64,000 nucleotides of DNA from Limosilactobacillus ingluviei DSM 15946 (lineage in GTDB: Bacteria > Bacillota > Bacilli > Lactobacillales > Lactobacillaceae). Both the position numbers and the translations under genes were made by a program. Positions 26,235-34,829 of this stretch are shown here, piece after piece; the first letter of the stretch is position 1, and each line of letters opens with the position of its first letter. Below the pieces are notes generated by a model that was given only the letters and a program-made list of their open reading frames with translations, ran no database searches and had not been told where the DNA came from. The stretch is from the NCBI RefSeq assembly GCF_001435775.1, contig NZ_AZFK01000029.1, forward strand, positions 1-64,000, read 5' to 3'.

Positions 26235-28820
26235 ATGGCGTGGGATAAATTACCAGTAGAACACAGTGAGAAGGTGACCACCACTGGGCCGACTTCGCTG
26301 ATTGGCAAGGTCAAGGTGGTCATTTTTGAGCGGGGCTTATTCCGGATCTTAGCGGTTAAAGTGGAAGAGGCCAATTTTGAATGGGACCAAAGCGAGATTA
26401 CCGTCAAAGGTCAGTTGGGCGAAGTGGTTGAAGGTGATCGCTACGAATTTGAGGGCCGGGTGGTCGAAGACAAACGCTACGGCTTGCAGTTTGCTTCTTC
26501 GGGTGTTCACGTCGTTTTGCCGCAAAATCCGCCCCAGTTAGCGACCTTTGTCAAATACCACGGGGTAACGCTGCACGCTCCCAAGAAGTCGAGTCAGGCG
26601 GTCTTTAAGGGCCTAGGGGAGCAGGCAATGAAGCAGGTCACCGATGATCCGCAAGTTTTAAAGACGATCACCGGCTTTGGGATTGGCGATCAGCAGCGGT
26701 TGATCGATTTTTTTACCAGCCACGACTTTGGCAATACGACCGGGAAGATCATTGAACAACTGAAGGGATACGGGCTGTCTGAGCGGCTGGTCAACGTGGT
26801 GTTTGACCGCTTTGGCACCCAGACGTTGACGCAGTTGACCACTGATCCGTACGCTCTGTTAAAGCTAGAAGATGGTGAGCTGGGCTTTGAGCGGGTCGAT
26901 GAGTTGGCACGACGTTACTATCAGGTATCCGCGACCGATTCACGCCGCTTGCAAGCCGCCCTGCTGACCAGTGCCCGGCAGTTGACAAACCAAAGCGGGG
27001 ACAGTTGGGTCGATCAGGAACGCTTGTTAAGTGCGGCCCTGCGCTTGGTTAGTCGCAGCGGGCAAGTCAGCCGCGCGCAAGTCAGTGCGGCCTTTGCCAG
27101 CCTGCTGACGGCAGAAAAGTTGGTGGCCGATGGGGAGCATATCTATCCGGCGGCCCTGGATACGGCGGAATGGCAGATTGCCGCTTGTTTGCATGAATTG
27201 ATTGAAAAATCAACCCTCAAGGCGCCGACGCCCAAGCGCCTGCAGGCCAAATTGGCGGCGGTGGAAGCCGACCAGCCCTACGAATACGATCAGATCCAAA
27301 AAGAAGCGATTGAGCTGGCGTTGACCAAACCGGTCATGTTGCTGACCGGAGGGCCGGGGACCGGGAAGACCACGATCGTCAAGGGAATTGTCCAAACCTT
27401 TTTAAAGTTGCACCCGAAAGCCCAGCCCAGTGAGGTCTTGTTGGTGGCGCCGACTGGCCGGGCCGCCAAGCAAATCAGTGCGGTGACCGGGATTGAAGCT
27501 TCAACGATTCACCGTTTGCTGGGGCTGACGGCGGAAGTGACCGACGAAACACTGGTTAATGAAGTCCATGATGAATTGCCGGGGCAATTATTGATCGTCG
27601 ATGAAATGTCGATGACCAGTTTGACCTTGTTCGCGGCGCTCTTGCGCGCGGTTGGCCCCAAAACCCGGGTCGTCTTGGTCGGCGACTTTGATCAGCTGCC
27701 ATCGGTCGGGCCCGGGCAGGTCTTTCGGGACTTGCTGGCGGTCCCAGCCCTACCCCAGATTCGCTTGACCCAGATCCACCGCCAGGCGGCGGATTCGTCG
27801 ATTATCCCCTTGGCGCGGGCGATTAACGCTGGGGAAGTCACAGCCGAGCTGTTTGCCCCGGCGGATCCCGCCAAGTATCAGCGGCGGCGTTTTTTCCGCG
27901 CACCAATCACCGCGGTCCCGGCGATGATTACGGAGGCAGTGAAGCTTTATCACGAGCGCCATGGTTTGTCCTTAATGGAAATTCAAATCCTGGCCCCGAT
28001 TCATGCGGGACCGGCCGGGACGCAGTATTTAAACACCTACTTGCAAGCGCAGCTGAATCCTGAAGCCACCGATAAACCTCAGGTCACCTTCGGCAACGGC
28101 CGGGTTTTTCGGGTTGGCGATAAGGTGATGCAGACGGTCAACGATCCAGATAAGAACGTCTTTAACGGCGACCTCGGGATGATCCAATCAATTGAAGGGA
28201 CGACCGCGGAACATACCAACCGCCAGAGCAAGGCGGCCTTAAAATTAATCGTCGATTTTGATGGCACGGAAGTTGAGTACACCCGGCCGCAAGACGTGGG
28301 GGCCTTGCAGTTGGCCTATTGTATGACGATTCATAAGGCCCAGGGGAGCCAGGCGGCGGTCGTTATCTTGCCGCTGGTGCCGGAATATTTCCCGGCGAGT
28401 CCGAACGCCCCGACGATTATGCAGCGCAACTTGCTGTATACGGCGGTGACCCGGGCCGCCCGCGCCCTGATGTTGATTGGTGATCCGCAGGCCTTTGTCT
28501 ACTGTGCCAATACGCCGCCCAACTACCGGCATACGACCCTGACGGAGCGGGTGGCCGCGGCCTTTGCGGGCGAAGCCAACCCACCAGCGGCGCCAAAAGG
28601 GCCGCGTGCGGCGGTACCTGACGTCCCTAGTACGACAGCCAACCTGGCCGCAGCTGCTGATCCGAACCTTTCAACTGGAGCGGATGCCTTGCCGTTTGAC
28701 CACCAGGCGCCAGAGCCGGTGCCCCCGGCTGGCCCCGCTGAATTAACCCCAGCGTTGGTTGAAGCCCAGACCATCGACCCCATGATCGGGATGGTCGACC
28801 TTTCGCCCGCCGATTGCTAG
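26235..28820 (+). CDS. recD2: SF1B DNA helicase RecD2
   Basis: This 861-residue ATP-dependent 5'-3' helicase belongs to the RecD2 type (YrrC in Bacillus), which functions without RecBC. An OB-like domain (residues 15-95) is followed by helix-hairpin-helix segments and the helicase core: Walker A GGPGTGKTT with Lys378, Walker B LLIVDEMSMTS near 455, and QLAYCMTIHKAQGSQ near 692. The last 90 residues are Pro/Ala-rich and probably disordered. RecD2 functions in replication-fork stability and repair. AGAAAGGA precedes the start. Confidence 0.95.
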   Translation: MAWDKLPVEHSEKVTTTGPTSLIGKVKVVIFERGLFRILAVKVEEANFEWDQSEITVKGQLGEVVEGDRYEFEGRVVEDKRYGLQFASSGVHVVLPQNPPQLATFVKYHGVTLHAPKKSSQAVFKGLGEQAMKQVTDDPQVLKTITGFGIGDQQRLIDFFTSHDFGNTTGKIIEQLKGYGLSERLVNVVFDRFGTQTLTQLTTDPYALLKLEDGELGFERVDELARRYYQVSATDSRRLQAALLTSARQLTNQSGDSWVDQERLLSAALRLVSRSGQVSRAQVSAAFASLLTAEKLVADGEHIYPAALDTAEWQIAACLHELIEKSTLKAPTPKRLQAKLAAVEADQPYEYDQIQKEAIELALTKPVMLLTGGPGTGKTTIVKGIVQTFLKLHPKAQPSEVLLVAPTGRAAKQISAVTGIEASTIHRLLGLTAEVTDETLVNEVHDELPGQLLIVDEMSMTSLTLFAALLRAVGPKTRVVLVGDFDQLPSVGPGQVFRDLLAVPALPQIRLTQIHRQAADSSIIPLARAINAGEVTAELFAPADPAKYQRRRFFRAPITAVPAMITEAVKLYHERHGLSLMEIQILAPIHAGPAGTQYLNTYLQAQLNPEATDKPQVTFGNGRVFRVGDKVMQTVNDPDKNVFNGDLGMIQSIEGTTAEHTNRQSKAALKLIVDFDGTEVEYTRPQDVGALQLAYCMTIHKAQGSQAAVVILPLVPEYFPASPNAPTIMQRNLLYTAVTRAARALMLIGDPQAFVYCANTPPNYRHTTLTERVAAAFAGEANPPAAPKGPRAAVPDVPSTTANLAAAADPNLSTGADALPFDHQAPEPVPPAGPAELTPALVEAQTIDPMIGMVDLSPADC

Positions 28821-28844
28821 GTCAAGCTTGGTTGCACATTGCGC

Positions 28845-28873
28845 TTGCAATTAGACCAGGGAATTGTGATAAT
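28845..28873 (+). promoter_or_regulatory. Promoter of prs
   Basis: TTGCAA (28845) and GATAAT (28868) are separated by 17 bases, placing the start about 37 bases before the gene. Confidence 0.6.
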
Positions 28874-28916
28874 AATTGGTGAATTGGTGTAATTGTTGAT
28901 CAGAAGGGTGGAAAAG

Positions 28917-29915
28917 ATGACGGAATTGAAAAATGCGGCGCAAGTGCGTCTGTTTGCTTTAAACTCAAACCGGCCCCTGGCCGAAAAGGTCGCTGAGTTG
29001 TTGGGGTTGCCACTGAATGAATGCACGGTCAGCCACTTTGCCGACGGGGAAATCGCGGTGACGATTGACGAAAGTGTGCGGGGCTGTGAAGTCTACGTAA
29101 TCCAAGCCGTTTCCGATCCGGTGAATACAAACCTGATGGAACTGCTGATCATGGTGGATGCCTTGCGGCGGGCCAGTGCCAAGAAGGTTAACGTCGTGAT
29201 GCCATACTACGGGTACGCGCGCCAAGACCGCAAGGCCCGCTCCCGTGAACCAATTACGGCCAAGTTGGTAGCCAACCTCTTGGAAATGGACCAAATCGAC
29301 CGGTTGATCACGATCGACCTGCACGCTCCGCAAGTGCAAGGGTTCTTTGATATTCCGGTCGACCACTTGATGGCGGCGCCGACCTTGATCCAATACTTCT
29401 TGGACCAAGGGTTAAGCGAGAACGTCGTGATCGTGGCGCCTGACCATGCGGGGGTTAACTTAGTGCGGCGCTTTGCGGAATTAATCGGTGGGGCCCCAAT
29501 TGCCATCGTAGACAAGCGGACCGAAGACAACCGGACCGCCGGTGGTGAAGAACACATTCCAGATATGATTATCGGGGACGTGAAGGGGAAAACGGCGATT
29601 GTCGTTGATGACATCGTAGATACCGGCCACCGGATGACGGCTTCGGCAGCCCTGTTAAAGAAGTTTGGCGCCAAGGATATCTACGGGGTGGCGACTCACG
29701 CCGTGTTGTCAGGGGAGGCCGCGGCCGAACTGCAGACTTCCGATCTGAAGCAAGTGGTGGTAACCGACACGATCAAGTTGCCAGCCGCCAAGCAATTTGA
29801 CAAGCTGGTGCAATTGTCAGTGGCGCCCCTGATTAAGGGTGCCTTGGTCCGGATTCACAACCATGAATCAATTCATGACCTCTACAAGTTGCCCGCTCAC
29901 CAAAATGACCAATAA
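28917..29915 (+). CDS. prs: Ribose-phosphate pyrophosphokinase
   Basis: This 332-residue class I PRPP synthase makes phosphoribosyl pyrophosphate from ribose 5-phosphate and ATP for nucleotide, His, Trp and NAD synthesis. The ATP-site motif RQDRKARSREPITAKLVA near residue 103, the metal-site histidine in IDLHAPQVQGFFDIPVD near 137 and the PRPP loop IVVDDIVDTGHRM near 225 are clear. ATG 28917 has AGAAGGGTGG upstream. Lactobacilli often have two prs genes, so this may be one of two paralogues. Confidence 0.96.
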   Translation: MTELKNAAQVRLFALNSNRPLAEKVAELLGLPLNECTVSHFADGEIAVTIDESVRGCEVYVIQAVSDPVNTNLMELLIMVDALRRASAKKVNVVMPYYGYARQDRKARSREPITAKLVANLLEMDQIDRLITIDLHAPQVQGFFDIPVDHLMAAPTLIQYFLDQGLSENVVIVAPDHAGVNLVRRFAELIGGAPIAIVDKRTEDNRTAGGEEHIPDMIIGDVKGKTAIVVDDIVDTGHRMTASAALLKKFGAKDIYGVATHAVLSGEAAAELQTSDLKQVVVTDTIKLPAAKQFDKLVQLSVAPLIKGALVRIHNHESIHDLYKLPAHQNDQ

Positions 29916-30080
29916 TAACTAAACCGCAGTTCAGCAGCTGCACCGGATAATTTGATCTGGTGCAGCTACTTTGGCGTTAAGGGGCCAATTCCGGGGCGGC
30001 TTGTGAACCAGTCGAATTATTGGCCCCCGTTAAGCCCGTGGTGACTGCTTTTAATGGTGAAGTTAAAAAAGTTTGTGAAA
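29916..30080. other. Intergenic DNA after prs with two inverted repeats
   Basis: GCTGCACCGGAT and ATCTGGTGCAGC (about 29939-29967) form a hairpin after prs that could serve as a weak terminator, although no T-run follows. A second inverted repeat, GGGGCCAAT (29981) with ATTGGCCCC (ending 30027), encloses 29 bases. No gene is seen. Confidence 0.5.
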
Positions 30081-30136
30081 TAAAGTTAAAATTTGCCCTG
30101 TTTCGCGTATATATAATTAGGGAGGAAGCTCCCGAG
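30081..30136 (+). promoter_or_regulatory. Promoter/leader element shared with the Rpn gene
   Basis: TTTCGCGTATATATAA (30101-30116) is identical to 37378-37393 before the Rpn nuclease. The 17 bases before it match at 11 positions and the downstream GGGAGGAAGCTCCC resembles the other copy. It contains a TATATAAT -10-like core. No standard -35 is visible, so an alternative sigma factor or an activator may be involved. Confidence 0.55.
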
Positions 30137-30289
30137 TAAAAGCACCAGGTGCGCTTGAATTCCGCCGTGGATTATGATATTAAGGTAACAACGGGTGGCA
30201 AGACCACCATGTACTCTCTGTCAGTGGCGGACCAATAATCATTCAGTTCACGACCAAAAGCCGGGGCAGGGTTTTGCCCCGGCTTTTTT
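30118..30289 (+). ncRNA. Short terminator-bounded transcript of unknown function
   Basis: From the promoter element to the strong terminator at 30256-30289 there are about 170 bases. They start with a GGGAG/CTCCC hairpin and contain GTGG/CCAC and TCCGCC/GGCGGA pairings. The only reading frame of note begins at GTG 30151 and gives 29 residues (MRLNSAVDYDIKVTTGG and on), but it has no properly spaced ribosome site. A small RNA or a very small peptide gene are both possible. Confidence 0.4.
30256..30289 (+). terminator. Strong terminator of the short transcript
   Basis: AAAAGCCGGGGCA pairs with TGCCCCGGCTTTT around a short loop, followed by TTTTTT. Confidence 0.85.
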
Positions 30290-30378
30290 GAAAATTCCGC
30301 GCTCGTTCATCATTACCTCATCAAGTCCTGGTAAGCTAGGACGGTGAACGCAGGCGGTTTAACCAGAAAGGATTGCAT

Positions 30379-31908
30379 ATGCTGTATTTCTTGAACGATA
30401 ACTTCCAGGAGAATAAATCGGGGATCGAACACGCCCAGCTAAAGCGTTTAAAATTATTTAAGCACTTTAACCAACCGGCCAAAATTGTGACCCGGCAGTA
30501 CTCAAATGAATTTGCCCAGGTGATGGCCCACGCTGGCGTGGCGCCCGAAGATTACGTCAACTTATTTGACTACTTCCAAGAAGCCGTCGCCGTGCCCAGC
30601 AAAGCAGTGACCTTAGCCGATCTGCACCTCAACCCGAAGTGGCAAAAGAAAGCCGACGGGATCAACTATAACTTCTACCAACACGGCCAACGGGTGATGT
30701 ACGTCCGCCGGCGCGACAACGCCCAAAAGACGATCATCAACCAACAAATCTTTGACCGCTTCGGCAAGCTGGTCAAGGTTGTCTGGTACGACGTCCGGGG
30801 CTTCAAGTCGGTTGAACAGCTTTATGATTGGAACAACCAGATCACGACCGAAAACTACTACACACCGACCGGCCGGCTCGCTTTGAGCAAGTTTCACTTT
30901 AAAAACCGCCGCGATCAGGACCTGGTCAGCTACCACCTCAATTTCCGCGGCCAGGACTACCACTTTAACGGGCTCGACGAATTGACCAGCTTCTTTTACG
31001 ACCAAATTGTCGTCGATCCGGCCATCAACGAAGGCCAAAAGGTCGGGCTGATCGTCGACCGGGTCTTTGAAATTGGTTGGGCGGTCTTGCACATGCGCCG
31101 GCGGGTCTTCCGGGTGATGCAGCTGCACAACGACCAGGTTATCAATAATGACGACATTCTACACTCGGCTTTGAACTTTAACTACGACTGGGGGTTAAAG
31201 AACGCGGCCGCTTGGGATGGGATCGGTGTGTTGACCCCGCACCAAGAAGCGGACGTGAAGGCCCGGTGGCAAGATTCGAAGGTCTACATGGTGCCTAGTG
31301 CGATCGTCCCGGATGAAGTACTCAACGCGCCACGCGTCGACTTTGCCAGCCGCCAGTTGCACCAAGTCGTCGTCGTGGCCCGGTTGTCGCCAGAAAAGCA
31401 GCAGGATCACCTTTTGAAGGTGTGGCCGAAAGTCTTGGCGGCGGTACCGGATGCCCAGTTGGACCTCTGGGGGTATGCCAACGACAAGTTTGACGAGACC
31501 TTAAAACAAATCGTAGCCGAAGAAGGAATCGAGCAATCAGTCCACTTCCGCGGCTATGCCGAACAGGTGCCGGAAATCGATCAAAAAGCCCAGTTGATGG
31601 TCCTGCCGACCCGGGGCGAAGGCTTGGCAATGGCCCTGGTCGAAGCCTTGTCCTACGGGCTGCCGGTGATTGCCAACGATGTTCCGTACGGCCCTAGTGA
31701 CATCGTGGTCGATGGTCATTCCGGTTACCTGACTGAAAATGGCAACCTCGACCAGCTGGCGGCCAAGATTATTGATCTGCTCAGCGACCAGGCCAAATTA
31801 GCCCGCTTTAGTGAAGGGGCTTATGAGGATGCTCACCGGTATTCCGAGGCCAAGATCATGGCGGCATATCAGACAATCATTAATGATTTAGCGGGGTGGC
31901 AAGCATGA
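30379..31908 (+). CDS. TagE/TarM-like glycosyltransferase (GT4), probable catalytic member of a pair
   Basis: This 509-residue protein resembles poly(glycerol-phosphate) alpha-glucosyltransferases. The N-terminal part (MLYFLNDNFQENKSGIEHAQLKRL onward) fits the DUF1975-type beta domain, and the GT-B core starts near residue 330 (VVVARLSPEKQQDHLL). The EX7E catalytic motif is intact (GEGLAMALVEALSYG near 415). Such enzymes put sugars on wall teichoic acid or on surface proteins; the acceptor is unknown. Start is ATG 30379 behind AGAAAGGA. It overlaps the next, paralogous gene by 4 bases. Confidence 0.82.
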   Translation: MLYFLNDNFQENKSGIEHAQLKRLKLFKHFNQPAKIVTRQYSNEFAQVMAHAGVAPEDYVNLFDYFQEAVAVPSKAVTLADLHLNPKWQKKADGINYNFYQHGQRVMYVRRRDNAQKTIINQQIFDRFGKLVKVVWYDVRGFKSVEQLYDWNNQITTENYYTPTGRLALSKFHFKNRRDQDLVSYHLNFRGQDYHFNGLDELTSFFYDQIVVDPAINEGQKVGLIVDRVFEIGWAVLHMRRRVFRVMQLHNDQVINNDDILHSALNFNYDWGLKNAAAWDGIGVLTPHQEADVKARWQDSKVYMVPSAIVPDEVLNAPRVDFASRQLHQVVVVARLSPEKQQDHLLKVWPKVLAAVPDAQLDLWGYANDKFDETLKQIVAEEGIEQSVHFRGYAEQVPEIDQKAQLMVLPTRGEGLAMALVEALSYGLPVIANDVPYGPSDIVVDGHSGYLTENGNLDQLAAKIIDLLSDQAKLARFSEGAYEDAHRYSEAKIMAAYQTIINDLAGWQA

Positions 31909-33413
31909 GATACTTTGTCAATGAATATATTTTTGCGCGTAATTCCAGCGTGGAACACACGGAGTTTAAACGATTAGCCCTCTTTAAGCGGCACGGGGAA
32001 CCCGCTAAGCTGGCCTTGACGGGCCACGCGCTGAACCTTGCGCAAACCTTAGCGGAATTGGGTTTGACCTATGAACAAGTGGTGACCCTGCATGATTTCT
32101 TTGGGGATGCGCAAAACGTCGCGGCCAAAGAACTCCACGTTGAAGACCTCCACTTGCCGGCCGCTTATTTAGTCGGCAGTGGTAACAATTTCCGCGTCGC
32201 TAAGGTCGGGAGCCAAGTGATCTGTGAAATTCACTTCTTCGGGGGCACCTTTGGCCAAGTCGAACACGTTGATTGGTACGATCAAACTGGCCAGCTGACG
32301 ATGATCCAACGCTACGACCTGCGGGGGTTTAAGGCGCTGGAAGAATTTTACGGCACCAAGAATGGGGAAAAGTACTACGTTCGTTACTACCGGCCAGATG
32401 GGACGGTGTATTTGGAATCCTACTTGGTTGAATCGACGGCGGGGACGGCCCTGAACTCGCGCCTGGTCTTGCGGGATTACCAAGGGCAGGATTATTACTT
32501 TGAGCATGCTGATGAACTGACCGCCTTTTTCTTTGATGAGTTAAACCGGCAGGCCGGCGGGCAGGCGACCTTTATTGCTGACCGGCCCGGGACGGTTGTC
32601 CACCCGCTCTTGTTGATGAAGGCCAAGCGGGCCCAACGCTTTTTGTGGTTGGCCACCAACCACGTGGCGAGTGGGCAGGACCCGCTTACCGCTCCGTTCC
32701 TAGGGATTTATGCGGAAGCCTTGGCCAAGCAAAACCTTAAGGCGTGGACCGGGATTTTGGTACCCACGGCGGCTCAAACCGCGGCCTTGCGCCAGCGCCT
32801 TGGTAAGAAAGCTAAGCTCTACACCTTGCCATCCACCAGTGACCCGGTTGCGCCGGCCATTTCCTTTGACCAACGGCAAAGCGGCTTGGTAATTGCCGTG
32901 GGTCGGACCGGCGAAGATAAGGGGACGGCGGCCTTGATTTCGGCCTTTGCGACCGTCCACCAGACCCTGCCGACGGCGCGGTTGAAGATTTATGGCTACG
33001 GCGGCGACCATGAAGCCTACCAAGCCCAAATTGAAGCCGCGGGTCTGCAAGGGGTGGTCGAATTAGCCGACTACGTGCAGGATCCGGCGCCCGCCTACGA
33101 TCAGGCCCAACTACTGGTTGATGCCAGCGATAGTGACAACCGGCCCCTAGCGATGGGCGAAGCGCTGGCGCACGGGTTGCCAGTCTTGAGTTACGATTAC
33201 CCGTATGGCCCCCGGGAATTAGTCACAGCGGGGGTTAACGGCGAACTGGTGCCAAATGGGGATTTAGCGGCTCTGACCAGCCAGCTGATTGCCTTGCTGC
33301 AAGCGCCAGACCGCTTGGCGACGTTGAGTCAAGGGGCCTATGCGCGGGCAGCGGATCCAAAGGCTGAAGCGACCCTGTGGGCAAATTGGCAGGCGGCCCT
33401 GGGGATTGACTAA
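31905..33413 (+). CDS. TagE/TarM-like glycosyltransferase paralogue with altered EX7E motif
   Basis: This 502-residue paralogue of the preceding gene has the same order of domains and a matching N-terminus (RYFVNEYIFARNSSVEHTEFKRL). In the GT4 motif, the first glutamate is replaced by aspartate (DNRPLAMGEALAHG), while the second remains. Paired glycosyltransferases in Firmicutes often consist of a catalytic and a non-catalytic partner, such as GtfA/GtfB, so this may be the helper subunit; that is inference. ATG 31905 overlaps the previous stop (ATGA). Confidence 0.78.
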   Translation: MRYFVNEYIFARNSSVEHTEFKRLALFKRHGEPAKLALTGHALNLAQTLAELGLTYEQVVTLHDFFGDAQNVAAKELHVEDLHLPAAYLVGSGNNFRVAKVGSQVICEIHFFGGTFGQVEHVDWYDQTGQLTMIQRYDLRGFKALEEFYGTKNGEKYYVRYYRPDGTVYLESYLVESTAGTALNSRLVLRDYQGQDYYFEHADELTAFFFDELNRQAGGQATFIADRPGTVVHPLLLMKAKRAQRFLWLATNHVASGQDPLTAPFLGIYAEALAKQNLKAWTGILVPTAAQTAALRQRLGKKAKLYTLPSTSDPVAPAISFDQRQSGLVIAVGRTGEDKGTAALISAFATVHQTLPTARLKIYGYGGDHEAYQAQIEAAGLQGVVELADYVQDPAPAYDQAQLLVDASDSDNRPLAMGEALAHGLPVLSYDYPYGPRELVTAGVNGELVPNGDLAALTSQLIALLQAPDRLATLSQGAYARAADPKAEATLWANWQAALGID

Positions 33414-33475
33414 CGTTCGGAATTTCTAAAGATTTATTAAGTCGTTTGTGAAAAGACGTCAAAGGCGTCGGGACT

Positions 33476-33484
33476 TGCTACAAT
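33476..33484 (+). promoter_or_regulatory. Extended -10 promoter for the Spx-like gene
   Basis: TGCTACAAT, with -10 hexamer TACAAT at 33479-33484, lies 29 bases before the ATG. A short dyad GACGTC...GGCGTC is just upstream at about 33455-33469. Confidence 0.5.
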
Positions 33485-33512
33485 GGTGATAAACTATGAA
33501 GCGAGGTGCACG

Positions 33513-33944
33513 ATGGTTAATCTTTATTTTCACACGAATGATCCGTCGAAGCGCAAGGCGGTCAATTGGCTGACGGCGCATGGCATTGAGGTCAAGCAGC
33601 GCAATTTAGAAAAGCAACCGTTAACCAAGCGAGAAGTGCGCCAGCTGCTGGCGCTGTCGATTAACGGGACGGATGATTTAATCTCTTTACGGTCGCGGGA
33701 TACCAAGGCCCTGGAACTGGATAAAAAGGTCGTCACAATTGATGAATTGACGGCGGCGATTCAGGTCGCACCGCGGATTTTGAAGAACCCGGTGATTTTT
33801 GACCGGACCAAATTAGTGACCGGCTTTGATAAAGAAAAAATGGGGATCTTTATCCCGCAACCCCAACGGCGCTTAGAGCTGTCGCGCTTATTAGCCAAAT
33901 TTGCGCCCAGCCCCCAGCCGAAGGGACAGGTAAAGTTTGGCTAG
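33513..33944 (+). CDS. Spx/MgsR-like regulator lacking the CXXC redox switch
   Basis: This 143-residue protein is of the ArsC/Spx family. The N-terminus MVNLYFHTNDPSKRKAVNWL aligns with Spx MVTLYTSPSCTSCRKA, but Cys10 and Cys13 are Asp and Lys here; Arg14 remains. The central LLALSINGTDDLISLRS and C-terminal NPVIFDRTKLVTGFDKEKM segments match Spx. Spx binds the RNA polymerase alpha subunit to redirect transcription under thiol stress; this copy cannot form the disulfide. GAGGTG precedes ATG 33513. It ends in a terminator. Confidence 0.85.
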   Translation: MVNLYFHTNDPSKRKAVNWLTAHGIEVKQRNLEKQPLTKREVRQLLALSINGTDDLISLRSRDTKALELDKKVVTIDELTAAIQVAPRILKNPVIFDRTKLVTGFDKEKMGIFIPQPQRRLELSRLLAKFAPSPQPKGQVKFG

Positions 33945-33946
33945 TG

Positions 33947-33976
33947 GGGACCAAAAACAAGGTCCCTTTTTATTTT
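33947..33976 (+). terminator. Terminator of the Spx-like gene
   Basis: GGGACC and GGTCCC pair around AAAAACAA and are followed by TTTTTATTTT. Confidence 0.85.
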
Positions 33977-34020
33977 GCCGGATGCAGTGAAAGCACTAGA
34001 AATGAGAAGGAATTGTACCG

Positions 34021-34710
34021 ATGAAAAAATTTCAAGATCAATATGATTTTACGGTTGATTTGAATCGCCGCTTTGCCAAGCAAAATTTAACGCGGTTAGT
34101 GCATACTAATGCGCGTTTTGAAGGGGTTAACACGACCTTGGCCCAAACCCAGACGATCATTGATGGAATGGGCGTAGCCGGGGTTTCTGTCCGGGACATT
34201 GATATTATTAAGTTGTTAAAGCAAGGCTGGGAGCTGATTGTCACGAATGATGAACCAGTCTCATTGGAATTGGCTAAGCAAATTAACGCTATTGTAGCGC
34301 GTGATGAAGCTCTCTTTCCGGGTGAATTTCGTACGGGACGCGGAAGTGTGACCTTAACTTCGGGAGCTGAATTTGTACCGCCATTGGTGGATCTAGCGGT
34401 GGAACAGGCTTTCTTTGAGCAATTATTGAAGGACTCGCAACGGTCGGCAACCGATCAAGCTTTGACTTTAATGTACCATTTGATGCGCAACCAACTTTTT
34501 TGGGACGGCAACAAGCGAACGGCGACGTTATTAGCCAATAAATGGATGATTGATCATGGGGCGGGGTTGATCAATGTTCCGCTTGACCGTTGGGGGGAGT
34601 GGAATGAATTGATTTCAAGTTTTTACGAAAGTGGAGATGTGACAACCATTAAAGAATGGACCTACCAGTACGGTATCCAAGGGATTGAGCTGATGAGAAC
34701 CACAAGATAA
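34021..34710 (+). CDS. Fic/DOC family protein with Gln replacing the catalytic His
   Basis: This 229-residue protein has the Fic core. The Fic loop at residues 158-166 reads QLFWDGNKR where HPFxDGNGR/K is expected, so the histidine that activates the target hydroxyl is Gln158; the phosphate-binding DGNKR is intact. NARFEG at residues 30-35 resembles the inhibitory-helix motif (S/T)xxxE(G/N). Fic proteins usually transfer AMP or another phosphate-containing group. This one may be inactive, regulatory, or use other chemistry. It is a single gene with AGAAGGAA upstream and a bidirectional terminator after it. Confidence 0.82.
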   Translation: MKKFQDQYDFTVDLNRRFAKQNLTRLVHTNARFEGVNTTLAQTQTIIDGMGVAGVSVRDIDIIKLLKQGWELIVTNDEPVSLELAKQINAIVARDEALFPGEFRTGRGSVTLTSGAEFVPPLVDLAVEQAFFEQLLKDSQRSATDQALTLMYHLMRNQLFWDGNKRTATLLANKWMIDHGAGLINVPLDRWGEWNELISSFYESGDVTTIKEWTYQYGIQGIELMRTTR

Positions 34711-34726
34711 AAAGTCTTAAAACTTC

Positions 34727-34776
34727 AAAAGCGCTAGCAATCACGTTACTGAAAACGTTGATTGCTAGCGCTTTTT
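34727..34776. terminator. Bidirectional terminator between fic and the lipid kinase gene
   Basis: AAAAGCGCTAGCAATCACGTT pairs with AACGTTGATTGCTAGCGCTTTT (longest continuous stem CGCTAGCAAT-type arms), with runs of A and T on either side. It is related to the hairpins at 45305 and 60735. Confidence 0.8.
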
Positions 34777-34829
34777 GTTGTTGCTACTTGCTAAGCTTTA
34801 GCCGAAAAGATAGTTTCTTCTCAGCCGCT

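Noticed and set aside
29916-30080. Possible rRNA, tRNA or riboswitch in the gap after prs
   Set aside because: No tRNA-like arms or conserved riboswitch core could be found; only two simple inverted repeats.
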